Of a stretch of DNA of 64,000 nt, positions 53,433 through 61,661 are shown one piece after another. The notes beneath the pieces were generated by a model. That model was not told the DNA's origin, did not search any database, and was given only the letters and a program-made list of their open reading frames with translations. How positions within the stretch are numbered: position 1 is the first letter of the stretch; each line of letters opens with the position of its first letter. The DNA comes from JAKACA01 sp050744865 (GTDB taxonomy: Bacteria > Actinomycetota > Acidimicrobiia > Acidimicrobiales > Bog-793), in NCBI GenBank assembly GCA_050744865.1, contig JBOGHW010000062.1, forward strand, positions 20,566 through 84,565, given 5' to 3'. The translations under genes were made by a program, and so were the position numbers.

Positions 53433-54260
53433 ACCTCGGAGTCACCTAGGGTTTTAAAGGCATGGGTGCGCCACGACAGGCTGGGACGACGCCGCTCAGC
53501 CCGACTGTCGACGCGCTGTGGGCAAAGCCCTGTATTGCCTACAACCTCCACGCCGACCTCACACCAACTTGTCGAGCAGAGCTCGCCCGCCTCCAGGGTC
53601 GCCTCGCCAGCCATCGATAGTTCACTCCACACTGCTTCGCTACGAGACTCCGTCAGCAGACCTCGCTCGCCTCGCCGCGGTGGCGGACAGCATCACCTTC
53701 CGCGCCATCACACCTGTCAGGTCCCTCGTCGTGACGAAGGAGCTGATCTACCCGAGCCTTGAGACACAAGAGATTGCCCGCCTTCGCCTCTCCGCGCGAG
53801 GCGCTCGTCCGCGAGAAACGCAATCAGAACTTCGTAGCTGCTCGCAACCGAAGCATCGTTGCTAGTCGCACACAGCGAGAATCTTGGGAATCCGCACTTC
53901 GAGTCCACCAGGAGTGCTTGGCCATCTTTGCTTGTGACAAAGCTGTACCTTGCGGGCCACCCACGTCCAAGGTGTGTCACCGGCGACGCTCGTGATGCGG
54001 TGAGGTCCGTGAGGTGACGGGCGCCCCGACGTTCCCCTGTAGCCCAGGAGTCTCAGCACCAACCTTCCAAGGCGAGTCGGCTCCTTTGCTCGCTCTGCGG
54101 CTTTGGCCTCTGCTTCATGACCACCGGTGACGTGATAGTTCCTACTCATGTAGCCACGCCGGTAGTTGCGCCCCATGTCTGAACCGTACGCTGCCGGCGC
54201 CGCCCTTGTCACCGCTCCGCCGGTCGGGGAGCTGTGCGCGACACCAGGCACCTCCGTTAC
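53433..54260. other. Roughly 830-bp stretch without a recognisable gene
   Basis: Frames on both strands are short, Arg/Ser/Pro-rich and lack family motifs. A minus-strand frame at 53862-54253 (MGRNYRRGYMSRNYHVTGGHEAEAKAAERAKEP) has a GGAGG near a GTG start but no known relatives that I can name. The stretch lies between the pstA fragment and the arsR promoter. Confidence 0.4.
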
Positions 54261-54308
54261 ATTGATGAGGGTCGATAGGGGTAAGCGCGTGATGTCGACC
54301 GATGTCAA
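54261..54308. promoter_or_regulatory. ArsR-type operator boxes upstream of arsR
   Basis: Box 1 ATTGATGAGGGTCGAT (54261-54276) and box 2 TCGACCGATGTCAA (54295-54308) match the arsI boxes at 13 of 16 and 14 of 14 bases with the same 34-bp spacing. Box 2 ends 11 bp before the arsR ATG, so bound repressor would block transcription of arsR. Confidence 0.65.
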
Positions 54309-54319
54309 CGGGAGGCGCT

Positions 54320-54676
54320 ATGCCGGCACGGGTAGTTGCAGGGAGCAGGAGCAAGGAGGCAAAGGCAATACTCTGCTGCCCTCCGCTCACTGAGGCTTCG
54401 CTCTCCGCCAGCGACGCCGACGAGCTGGCGTCTGTTCTCGGTGCCCTCGCCGACCCGGTCCGGTTGCGACTCCTCTCCCTCGTCGCCGCCCAGGGAGAGG
54501 TGTGCAGTTGCAACCTCGAGGAGCCGCTCGGGAAGAGCCAACCGACGGTGTCCCACCACACGCGGGTGCTGGCCGAAGCGGGTCTCCTCGCCGGCGAGCG
54601 CCGCGGCAAGTGGATGTGGTGGACCGTCGTCCCCGAGCGCCTCGCCCTGCTCCGCCGGGTGCTCGGCGGCGAATGA
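54320..54676 (+). CDS. arsR: ArsR-family metalloregulator
   Basis: The 118-aa winged-helix protein starts at ATG 54320 behind GGGAGG. It has VLGALADPVRLRLLSLVAAQGEVCSCNLEEPLGKSQPTVSHHTRVLAEAGLLAGERRGKWMWW. The CSC pair at the start of the DNA-recognition region is the ArsR-type arsenite site, and a CC pair near residue 19-20 may provide a third thiolate. It should release its operators on As(III). Confidence 0.88.
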   Translation: MPARVVAGSRSKEAKAILCCPPLTEASLSASDADELASVLGALADPVRLRLLSLVAAQGEVCSCNLEEPLGKSQPTVSHHTRVLAEAGLLAGERRGKWMWWTVVPERLALLRRVLGGE

Positions 54677-54915
54677 AGCGGAGCTGCAACATGGCGACAG
54701 AGCCCGATGCCAACAAGCAAGCCATGCGCAATCGTTACGCGGCGGCCGCCGCGACGCGAGCGAAGGCAGGGCGGCTTGCGATTGCGGAGTCGAGAACTGT
54801 GTCCACACCCAAGGAGGCACCTGGGCGGCCGAGAACTACGAGCAGTCGCTCGCGGACGTGCCTGAGGCGGCAGTGCTCTCGAGCCTCGGCTGCGGCAACC
54901 CAACCGCCGTCCGAC
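54673..54915 (+). pseudogene. arsM: N-terminal fragment of arsenite methyltransferase
   Basis: ATG 54673 overlaps the arsR stop. The frame first gives RNRYAAAAATRAK; then, after a shift near 54765, CDCGVENCVHTQGG, AAENYEQSLADVPEAA and VLSSLGCGNPTAV, the cysteine-bearing start and pre-motif segment of ArsM (as in x-SLGCGNP). The SAM motif LDLGSGGG and the rest are missing. ArsM makes the methylarsenicals that ArsI degrades. Confidence 0.75.
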
Positions 54916-55054
54916 ACGTGGCGAGGCGGCGCCTCGAAGGTGGTGGAGGGGCGGAGCTTCATTGTCGCGCTCTACCCTGTGGAATGGCGCTACGCGCCGG
55001 GCGAGCGAGGCGGAGCGCTACGACGAACTGCGACACCGAGTTAGGAGTTGCCCG

Positions 55055-55510
55055 ATGAGCAAAGTATTGGTAGCCACCACAGGTACCGGATTCGATGACG
55101 GTGCTATCGCACGCGCCCTTCGCCTGCTTGGGCCCGACCATCAATTCTTGTTCCTGTGTGTCTACCACGATGCCGTCCCTGCGCTCGCCATGGCCCCCGG
55201 CGGGATTACTGGTCCGATCCCCCTTGACCAGCCCACCCTGGACCAAATGCAAGTCGACGCCAAGCAGCAGGCTGAACAGGCGGTGAGAGGCAGCGCTGCT
55301 GTCTTCGGCGGCGAGGCCGAGGTACGAGTCGAGCAGGGCAACCCAGGAGACACAATCTGTGCGGTGGCAGCGGCTGAGGAGGTGGACCTCATCGTGGTCG
55401 GCTCTCACCATATTGGCGCGCTGACCAGAATCCTCGGGCGGTCCGTCTCAGAAGACGTCGCCCAGCACGCTCCGTGCCCAGTGTTGGTCATACCCCCGCC
55501 CGACTCTTGA
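55055..55510 (+). CDS. Universal stress protein (UspA fold)
   Basis: The 151-aa protein starts at ATG 55055 behind TAGGAG. It starts KVLVATTGTGFDDGAIARALRLLG. Its ATP-binding end is VDLIVVGSHHIGALTRILGRSVSEDVAQHAPCPVLVIPPP (G-x2-G-x9-G(S/T) type). It precedes the antiporter operon, where Usp proteins often regulate ion transport. Confidence 0.88.
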   Translation: MSKVLVATTGTGFDDGAIARALRLLGPDHQFLFLCVYHDAVPALAMAPGGITGPIPLDQPTLDQMQVDAKQQAEQAVRGSAAVFGGEAEVRVEQGNPGDTICAVAAAEEVDLIVVGSHHIGALTRILGRSVSEDVAQHAPCPVLVIPPPDS

Positions 55511-55518
55511 CTCCCCCG

Positions 55519-55549
55519 AAGGGACCCGCCCTGGGAGTCCCGGGTCCTT
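55519..55549 (+). terminator. Possible hairpin terminator after the stress-protein gene
   Basis: AAGGGACCCG (55519-55528) can pair with CGGGTCCTT (55541-55549) with one bulged base. There is no T-run, so factor-independent termination would be weak. Confidence 0.35.
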
Positions 55550-55699
55550 ACCACGTCGGGCCCAGGGATCCCCCATCCGGGTGGCGAGGGCGGATACCAT
55601 GCGGAAATGGTCGAACGTCTCTGGACTTCGCCACCAACCCCGGGGTGGCTGGGTGCCGCCGCTGCCGGCCACTCTTGTTCCAGGGACACGCTGGTGTAG

Positions 55700-56194
55700 A
55701 TGACGGACAGCAGCGATGGTGAGACACCTCCGAGGAGACTGTTAGCGGCTGGCGCGGCGATCTCCTTCTCGTTACTGCTCGGCATGTGGATCGCGCTGGT
55801 AGGTGCCTTCGACATACAGGACCTGGTGGCAGGTGCCGTAGCGGCATCGGTGTCGGTGGGGGTCGGCTATCTGATCAGTCAGCGGGGACGTGCGCTGCCG
55901 TCGTTCCACCGAGGGGATCTCCGCCTTTTTGCCGGGCTACTGCCCAGGATGTTCACCGAGACCGTCGAGGTCTACGTGCAGACAGCCCGGCGGGCCCGGC
56001 ACGGCGGGCAGCCCAGCCGGCTCCGGACCGTCGCCACCGACGCCCAGGGCGGTGGATGGCGAGGCGCTCGGCGTAGCGCTGTCATCGGTGCGGTCTTGTC
56101 AGCTACGCCCAACACCGTGCTGGTCGACATCGATGCGGGCGGGATGGCCACGGTCCACGAGTTCGTGGTCCGAGGCGACGACGCAGGAGCGTGA
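55700..56194 (+). CDS. mrpE: Mrp/Mnh-type antiporter subunit E
   Basis: The 164-aa protein has two or three N-terminal helices (AISFSLLLGMWIALVG, LVAGAVAASVSVGVGYLIS) and a cytoplasmic domain with VGAVLSATPNTVLVDID-like AVIGAVLSATPNTVLVDID, the hallmark SxTPGTl-type motif of MrpE. First gene of a tightly overlapping operon exchanging Na+ (or K+) for H+ across the membrane. Confidence 0.88.
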   Translation: MTDSSDGETPPRRLLAAGAAISFSLLLGMWIALVGAFDIQDLVAGAVAASVSVGVGYLISQRGRALPSFHRGDLRLFAGLLPRMFTETVEVYVQTARRARHGGQPSRLRTVATDAQGGGWRGARRSAVIGAVLSATPNTVLVDIDAGGMATVHEFVVRGDDAGA

Positions 56195-56445
56195 CGGTCT
56201 TTCTGGTCGCGGCTGTGGTCCTTTTGGTCGCGGCGCTAGGCCCGATTGGGTGGGTGCTGGTTCGTGGTCGGCCAGAGGATCAGATGGTCGTCCTCGGCAT
56301 GGCTGGCACCGTCCAGTCACTGGTGTTGCTGCTACTCGCGGTGGGCTTCGAGGAACCGGCGTTGGCGTCGCTCGGGGCAGTCCTGGCCGCCCTCTCGACT
56401 GGGGGAACGTTGGTCTTCGCCCGGTTCCTCGAGCGGTGGGTATAG
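56191..56445 (+). CDS. mrpF: Mrp-type antiporter subunit F
   Basis: The 84-aa protein starts at GTG overlapping mrpE by GTGA. Three helices with WVLVRGRPEDQMVVLGMAGTVQSLVLLLLAVGF and a final FARFLERW; size and topology match MrpF. Confidence 0.8.
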   Translation: MTVFLVAAVVLLVAALGPIGWVLVRGRPEDQMVVLGMAGTVQSLVLLLLAVGFEEPALASLGAVLAALSTGGTLVFARFLERWV

Positions 56446-56452
56446 ACGCGCC

Positions 56453-56761
56453 GTGGCCACTGTCGTATCGACAGTCTTGGTCGTAGTGGGACTGGGGGTG
56501 ATCGTGGCCTCGTGTGTCGGTGTGGCCTTGCTGGATGACCCGCTCGACCGACTGCACTTGGTGACCCCGGTGTCGACCATCGGGGTCGCCGCGGTGTGCG
56601 CAGCCATCGTGGTCCATGAGGGGCTCGACGCGTCGGGCACTGCGGCGTTGCTGACGGCCGTTGTGATCTCGGTGAGCAGCCCGTTCGTGAGCCATGCGAC
56701 GGCCCGCTCGATCGTGATTCGCCGTCAGGCGGACAAGCGCGACCGGGAGCACCCGCAGTGA
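56453..56761 (+). CDS. mrpG: Mrp-type antiporter subunit G
   Basis: The 102-aa protein starts at GTG 56453. It has three helices, VGLGVIVASCVGVALLDDPLDRLHLVTPVSTIGVAAVCAAIVV, where the D-x2-D/N-RLH motif after helix 1 is diagnostic of MrpG. It is followed by VSSPFVSHATARSIVIR. Confidence 0.85.
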   Translation: MATVVSTVLVVVGLGVIVASCVGVALLDDPLDRLHLVTPVSTIGVAAVCAAIVVHEGLDASGTAALLTAVVISVSSPFVSHATARSIVIRRQADKRDREHPQ

Positions 56762-57000
56762 GCACCGCTGTCGTCGCTGTCGCTCTGGTGTGGGTGGCCG
56801 TCGCTGGGACGGCGGTGGTGGCCACCAGGGACCCGTTACGCCAGGCATTCGTGACCGGGTTTTTCGGGTTGGCGCTGGCGACGCTGTACCTGAGCTTGGA
56901 GGCCGGTGACGTGGCCTTGTCGCAGTTGGTGGTCGGTGCCATGGCCCTGCCGCTGATGGTCCTCCTAGCTCTGGCAAAGGTCCGGGGGCGACAGGATTGA
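56758..57000 (+). CDS. MbhD-like subunit (DUF4040; equivalent to a MrpA C-terminal segment)
   Basis: The 80-aa protein starts at GTG within the mrpG stop. It has three helices with DPLRQAFVTGFFGLALATLYLSLEAGDVALSQLVVGAMALPLMVLLAL; the P-DVALTE-x-x-VG-like motif (here GDVALSQLVVG) matches DUF4040/MbhD. In classical Mrp systems this part is fused inside MrpA. Confidence 0.8.
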   Translation: MSTAVVAVALVWVAVAGTAVVATRDPLRQAFVTGFFGLALATLYLSLEAGDVALSQLVVGAMALPLMVLLALAKVRGRQD

Positions 57001-57755
57001 GCCGCCGGGCGCGCTTGATCATGTTCGCGGTTGGCGCTTCCGGGCTGTGCGCGGCGCTCGGCGTGGCGTTTGCCGGGCTTCCCGCCTTCGGTTCCCACAC
57101 GTCGCGCTACGCCGCGCTGATCAACGGTCTGGCGGTTCCCGAACGTCATGCCACCGACGCCGTCGCAGCAGTGAGCTTCGACTACCGGGGGATCGACACC
57201 CTCTTCGAGGAGTTCATCCTCTTCGCGGCGGTGGCTGGGGTGTCAGTGCTGCTGCGCCCGCTGGCCGACGAGGTCCGCGGCCTACCAGAGGACCAAGCAT
57301 CGGATCGGCGCGTCCCGGCGCCGAGCCCAACGGTCGGCATGCTGGGGGTGTTGCTCAGCCCGCTGTTGGTACTCTTCGGGCTCGAAACGGTGACGCACGG
57401 CCAAATCTCGCCTGGAGGTGGCTTCCAGGGCGGGGTGATCTTGGCCAGCGCGCTCTTCGTCGTGTACCTGGTGACAGACGCATCCACTGTCGAACGTTTC
57501 AAACCCCGCCCGGTCGTCGAGCTCTCCGAAGGTGCCGGCGCAGGCGGCTACGTGCTTGTCGGGCTCGCGGCCCTGGCTGCCGGGTCGGCCTATCTCGCCA
57601 ACGTGATCCCGCTCGGACGCCCCGGCAATCTCATATCGGGAGGCACCATTCCGGTCCTCAATGCCGTCGTCGGCCTCGAGGTCGCGGCCGGGTTCGTCAT
57701 GTTGGTCTCGGAGTTTCTCGATCAGACCGCCGTCATCCGCCAGGCGGGCCAGTGA
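56997..57755 (+). CDS. Fused MbhE-MbhF/MrpB-type subunit
   Basis: The 252-aa protein starts at TTG 56997. The first about 90 residues resemble MbhE (HATDAVAAVSFDYRGIDTLFEEFILFAAVAGVSVLLRP). The rest is an MnhB/MrpB domain (LSPLLVLFGLETVTHGQISPGGGFQGGVILASALFVVYL, LEVAAGFVMLVSEFL). In the Mbh hydrogenase and MrpA/B systems these are usually separate or distributed differently, so this is a two-domain fusion. Confidence 0.8.
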   Translation: MSRRARLIMFAVGASGLCAALGVAFAGLPAFGSHTSRYAALINGLAVPERHATDAVAAVSFDYRGIDTLFEEFILFAAVAGVSVLLRPLADEVRGLPEDQASDRRVPAPSPTVGMLGVLLSPLLVLFGLETVTHGQISPGGGFQGGVILASALFVVYLVTDASTVERFKPRPVVELSEGAGAGGYVLVGLAALAAGSAYLANVIPLGRPGNLISGGTIPVLNAVVGLEVAAGFVMLVSEFLDQTAVIRQAGQ

Positions 57756-58099
57756 CCGTCCTGGCGTCAGCCGTCGTGATCTGGTTGGTTGCTGTCGGAC
57801 TGTGGGGGGTGGTGACGTCGCGCAACCTGATCCACCTCGTGGTCTGTTTGTCAGTGGTCCAATCCGCTACCGACGTATTGATCCTGGAGGTCGGCTGGCG
57901 GCGCAATGGGCGGCCACCGGTCTTCGCTGACCTGATTCGCCATCACGGCCCAATCGTTGATCCGGTCATGCAAGCACTGTCGCTCACCGACGTCGTCCTC
58001 GGCGCCGCCGTCTCCGCCCTGCTCTTGGCGCTCGCCGTCCAGGTCCACAAACGGGTGGGGACGCTCGACCCCGACGAGCTGCGCGGCACCCGTGAGTAA
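57752..58099 (+). CDS. mrpC: Mrp-type antiporter subunit C (NuoK-like)
   Basis: The 115-aa protein starts at GTG 57752, overlapping the previous stop by GTGA. It has three helices: WLVAVGLWGVVTSRNLIHLVVCLSVVQSATDVLILEVGW, ending with VMQALSLTDVVLGAAVSALLLALAVQVHK, matching NuoK/MrpC (DPlxQALxLTxIVI). The Glu in the middle helix of NuoK is not obvious here. Confidence 0.85.
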   Translation: MTVLASAVVIWLVAVGLWGVVTSRNLIHLVVCLSVVQSATDVLILEVGWRRNGRPPVFADLIRHHGPIVDPVMQALSLTDVVLGAAVSALLLALAVQVHKRVGTLDPDELRGTRE

Positions 58100-58133
58100 A
58101 CCTCCGGGCATCGCTTCCTAAGCACGGTCCGAC

Positions 58134-59990
58134 ATGTCGGTGGTCGTGGCATTGATCATTGCGGTCCCGCTTGGCGCCGCCGCACTAGTAGGAGGAGCCA
58201 ACCGGCTTCTGCCTGCCGTGCTCCGGGACACGATTGCTGTCGCCGCCTCCGCCACAGTGGCAGTCCTGGCCGTGATCCTTGTGTCGCGCAGCGCCACACG
58301 TCCCGTCGTGGTCTGGTTCGGAGGATGGCACCCTGACCATGGCATGGTCATCGGCGTCGACTACGTGGTGGATCCGCTCGGCGCCGCGCTGGCCGCCCTC
58401 GCCGGGCTCCTCGCCGCCGTGGCGCTGTTGTACTCGCGCCGGTTCTTCGAAAAGGTCGGCGGACATTACCCGGCCCTGGTGCTTGTGTTCACCGCGGCCA
58501 GCGTCGACTTCGCGTTCTCCGGCGACCTGTTCAACATGTTCGTCGCATTCGAGCTGGTCGCCGTCACCGCCTTCGTGCTCACCGGCGTCCACGCCGAGAA
58601 GGAGGCGCCTCTACAGGGAGCCATCAACTTCGCGGTGACCAACACCCTGGGCGGACTCGTCCTTCTCGCCGGCGTGATCTTCTTGTACGGGCGGACTGGG
58701 ACGCTCAACCTGGCGCAGATGGGCGCCGCCCTCGCTGGCCACCGCCCCGACGGACTGGTCGTCGTGGCCTTCGCGTTGCTCGCCGCCGGCTTCTTTACCA
58801 AGGCGGCGATTGTTCCGTTCCACTTCTGGCTGCCCGACGCCTACGGCACCGCGCCGGTCCCGGTGTGCGTCCTGTTCGCCGGAGTGATGAGCGAGCTCGG
58901 CCTGTTCGGGCTAGCCCGAGTATGGGAGTCGGTGTTCTCCGGGACGGTCACCTCTCTCGACGAAGCCCACATGCGGATTGTTCTCTGCGCGCTCGGCGCC
59001 CTCACCGCGCTGGTCGGAACGGCCATGGCGCTAGTGCAGACCCTCCTGCGACGCATGCTCGGCTTCGTCACAGTCGCCCACATGGGCCTGTACCTCGCCG
59101 GCTTCGGACTCCTACACACCACTTCCCTCGCAGCTGTCGCTGTCATGGCGCTCGGGGACGGGTTGGTCAAGGCTGCTCTGTTCCTCGCTGCCGGTGTTGC
59201 CCAGCTGCACCGACCCGGGCAGGGCCGCCTCTGGAGGCAGCAACGAAGACTTCCTATTGGCATCGCCGCCGGGTCGATCGCAGCCGGGGCCTTGGCGCTC
59301 GCCGACCTCCCGCCCTTTGCCTCCTCAACTGGCAAAGATCTCCTCATCGCGGCAGCAGGTCCCAACCGACGGTGGCTGGAGACGCTGGTCGCGATAACCG
59401 TCATCGGATCCAGCGGAGCGCTCCTGCGATATGCCGTCCAAGTCTGGACAGACTCCAAGACTCCCGCCGACAGCGAACTGCGAGCCGACATTCGACAGGC
59501 CGACGCCACCAAAGTGGACGATGACAACGACGAAGAACAAGCCGACATCGACGAGCTGGCAACCAGTGGAACCGTGATAGGGACCCTCACCCTCACCGTC
59601 CCACCCGTCGCTTTGCTTCTTGTCGCCATCGCTGTCGGGTTGGTCCCCCACCTCGACGGGCGGGCCGTACACGCCGCTGCTAGTTTCGCCGACCGCACGT
59701 CATATGCCAACAGCGTGCTACGAGGACGGTCCCTGCCCGGTTCGGTGCCCGCAACACCCGCCACATCATCGTCCGCCCTCCTCATCGACCTCCTTGAGGC
59801 CGCCGGCACCGTCGCTGTCGCCATCGCACTACTTGCCCAACACGCCCTCCTTGTCCGCTTGCGTAGCGCCGCAACAGTCGCTGTCGCCTGGCTGCGCCAC
59901 CTCCACAGCGGCCACGTCGGCGACCAAGTCACTTGGCAAATCCTCGGCATCGCCGTCCTCGCCGGGTTGAGCGCCCTCGCCTTGCGCTGA
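58134..59990 (+). CDS. mrpD: Mrp-type antiporter subunit D (NuoM/N-like)
   Basis: The 618-aa protein has about fourteen helices. The proton-channel Glu lies in FNMFVAFELVAVTAFVLTG and the Lys in FFTKAAIVPFHFWLPDAYGTAP, both conserved across MrpD and complex I antiporter subunits. The protein is longer than the usual about 500 aa: residues about 442-480 form a strongly acidic insert (DDDNDEEQADIDE) and extra helices follow. It is the last gene of the operon; there is no NuoL-like MrpA. Confidence 0.88.
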   Translation: MSVVVALIIAVPLGAAALVGGANRLLPAVLRDTIAVAASATVAVLAVILVSRSATRPVVVWFGGWHPDHGMVIGVDYVVDPLGAALAALAGLLAAVALLYSRRFFEKVGGHYPALVLVFTAASVDFAFSGDLFNMFVAFELVAVTAFVLTGVHAEKEAPLQGAINFAVTNTLGGLVLLAGVIFLYGRTGTLNLAQMGAALAGHRPDGLVVVAFALLAAGFFTKAAIVPFHFWLPDAYGTAPVPVCVLFAGVMSELGLFGLARVWESVFSGTVTSLDEAHMRIVLCALGALTALVGTAMALVQTLLRRMLGFVTVAHMGLYLAGFGLLHTTSLAAVAVMALGDGLVKAALFLAAGVAQLHRPGQGRLWRQQRRLPIGIAAGSIAAGALALADLPPFASSTGKDLLIAAAGPNRRWLETLVAITVIGSSGALLRYAVQVWTDSKTPADSELRADIRQADATKVDDDNDEEQADIDELATSGTVIGTLTLTVPPVALLLVAIAVGLVPHLDGRAVHAAASFADRTSYANSVLRGRSLPGSVPATPATSSSALLIDLLEAAGTVAVAIALLAQHALLVRLRSAATVAVAWLRHLHSGHVGDQVTWQILGIAVLAGLSALALR

Positions 59991-60201
59991 CGTCTCGCGC
60001 CCTCACGACGCTAGGTCGCCCGTCCCGCTGGGTAGTCCCACTTGTTGACGAGTAGAGAGGGTCGAACAGGTGGGCTGGCAGAAGACAACGCTATAAGGCG
60101 ATCGCATCACGCGGCCATCCAACGTGCCGCTCCGCCTGGCGTCCGGGGCATACCTCGCCAATGCAGGCGTCTCTCTGTTCTTCGAGCCGGAGCGCGTCGC
60201 C

Positions 60202-60227
60202 GTTTAGTGTCCGGCGGCATTGGGCAG
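60202..60227 (+). promoter_or_regulatory. Possible SigB-type promoter of the csbD-like gene
   Basis: GTTTAG (60202-60207) and GGGCAG (60222-60227) have a 14-bp gap, resembling general-stress sigma-B/F promoters (GTTT...GGGTAT). CsbD is a sigma-B gene in Bacillus. The rest of 59991-60281 holds no gene, only a short (ACGAC)n run at 60246-60265. Confidence 0.3.
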
Positions 60228-60245
60228 TTCTTGAGCGACGCGCAC

Positions 60246-60265
60246 ACGACACGACACGACACGAC
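60246..60265 (+). repeat. Four tandem ACGAC units
   Basis: ACGAC is repeated four times, ending 16 bp before the csbD-like ATG and just upstream of its ribosome-binding site. Length variation could alter leader spacing; this is speculative. Confidence 0.7.
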
Positions 60266-60281
60266 ACGGAAGGAATTCGCA

Positions 60282-60488
60282 ATGGCCGGGACTAAGGACC
60301 AGATCAAGGCCAAGATCCATGAGGTGACCGGCAGGTCCAAGACCGTGGCTGGAAAGGCGGGGCACAGCAACACCCTTCGTGCCAAGGGCACGGTGGGCAA
60401 GGTCAAGGGCAGTGTTGAGGAGACCGTCGCCCGGCTGGAACACGCCGTCGAGGACTTCCGGCAGAACCGCCCTACCGGAAAGGCGTGA
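60282..60488 (+). CDS. CsbD-like small stress protein
   Basis: The 68-aa protein starts at ATG 60282 behind GAAGGA. DQIKAKIHEVTGRSKTVAGKAG...LRAKGTVGKVKGSVEE is the CsbD repeat pattern (K-G-K-x-K-E-x-x-G). It is probably stress-induced, hydrophilic and cytoplasmic. Confidence 0.85.
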   Translation: MAGTKDQIKAKIHEVTGRSKTVAGKAGHSNTLRAKGTVGKVKGSVEETVARLEHAVEDFRQNRPTGKA

Positions 60489-60507
60489 CCTCTTGCTCGA
60501 CTTAGCC

Positions 60508-60678
60508 GTGACGCCTGTGGCCGCTCTCTTCCACGGCGGTGCGACAGTGCCTTTGATCTGGATCATCGGGCTCGTTCTGATAGTTGGTGGTTTGATTTCG
60601 ATGGTCCGCGGTGGCATTGCTGCCGGCATCATCCTCGTGATTCTCGGGATCATTCTCGGAGGGCTCCAGCTTCTCTGA
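60508..60678 (+). CDS. Small two-helix membrane protein
   Basis: The 56-aa ORF (GTG 60508; TTG 60493 alternative) has two helices, PLIWIIGLVLIVGGLISMVRGG and IAAGIILVILGIILGGLQLL, like the small actinobacterial GPGG-type membrane proteins, but the GPGG ending is replaced by GGLQLL. It follows csbD by 19 bp and is probably in the same stress transcript. Confidence 0.6.
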   Translation: MTPVAALFHGGATVPLIWIIGLVLIVGGLISMVRGGIAAGIILVILGIILGGLQLL

Positions 60679-60785
60679 CCGGCCGTCGACGACAACGAGA
60701 CGTTCCCCAGGTGGGCGCAGGTCTTCCTTGACACGACCGATTGCCGCGGGCTGGCTGAGCAGCAGACCCACTACCTTTGGCGCCC

Positions 60786-61661
60786 ATGGTTGACGTCCAC
60801 AGGTACCACCAGATCTCAGAGTCCACGCACCGGATCATGAACCCCCTGTCGTTCGACCGGATGATGCTGGTCGGCGATATCTGCCGGTTGACCAGTGGTG
60901 ATCGCCTGCTCGACCTTGCCTGCGGCAAGGGTGAGATGCTGTGCCAATTCGCTGCCAGGTACGGAGTTACCGGCGTAGGCGTCGACATCTTCATGCCCTC
61001 GGTGTCCGAGGCCAGGGCTCGTGCAGCCGAGCTCGGCGTGGAAGCGGCTGTCGTATTTCGAGAAGGCGATGCCGCCGAGCCGTTGGATCTCGGCCGCTTC
61101 GATGCGGTCTCCTGCATAGGCGCCTCCTGGATCGGAGGCGGCCTCGCCGGCACTTTCGAGATCATGAAGCGCCATGTGGAGCCTGGCGGCTGGGTACTCG
61201 TCGGTGACGTCTACTGGAAGCAGGCGCCGTCAGCTGAGCTCGCCGACCAGTACGGCCAAGAATTCGCTGATCTCGCCGGCACACTGGAATTGTTCGAAGC
61301 TGCCGGCCTCGAGCTTGTCGAGATGGTCCTCACGAACGACGACGACTGGGACCGCTACGCCGCCAGCCAGTGGCTGAACGTCTCAGACTGGCTGATCGAC
61401 AATCCCGATGACCGGGACGCAGCCGACGTGCTGGCACAGCGAGACGAGTCTCGGTGCCAGTACCTGACCGAGGGCCGTGCGACGCTCGGCTGGGGCGTGT
61501 TCGTCGGACGGGTCCCCGGCAACACGGGACCCGGCGTACTCGCCAGCTCACCCGAAACTCACCCCGCCGATGAGCTATGGCCCACGAGCACGGGCGATCG
61601 TGGCCTACCTGCTCGCCCGCCAGCACGTCCCCAACCGCCGTGTCGCAGAGGCGATGCGTGA
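60786..61661 (+). CDS. SAM methyltransferase with 3' end altered by an IS66 fragment
   Basis: The protein is taken from ATG 60786. It has LLDLACGKGEMLCQFAARYGVTGVGVDIFMPSV (motif I and acidic post-motif), GRFDAVSCIGASWIGGGL and VEPGGWVLVGDVYW, as in a common methyltransf_25 group. The natural end should be near RATLGWGVFVGRV (about 61515). The last about 45 residues are read out of frame through the IS66 fragment, so the original stop has been lost. Confidence 0.75.
   Translation: MVDVHRYHQISESTHRIMNPLSFDRMMLVGDICRLTSGDRLLDLACGKGEMLCQFAARYGVTGVGVDIFMPSVSEARARAAELGVEAAVVFREGDAAEPLDLGRFDAVSCIGASWIGGGLAGTFEIMKRHVEPGGWVLVGDVYWKQAPSAELADQYGQEFADLAGTLELFEAAGLELVEMVLTNDDDWDRYAASQWLNVSDWLIDNPDDRDAADVLAQRDESRCQYLTEGRATLGWGVFVGRVPGNTGPGVLASSPETHPADELWPTSTGDRGLPARPPARPQPPCRRGDA

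Noticed and set aside
53862..54308. 148-aa minus-strand ORF divergent from arsR
   Set aside because: It has a GGAGG near a possible GTG and lies behind an ArsR-type box, but no motif or compositional evidence supports a protein; recorded only under the gene-less stretch.
60246..60265. Short-period repeat considered as a CRISPR-like array
   Set aside because: Five-base units without spacers are a simple microsatellite.
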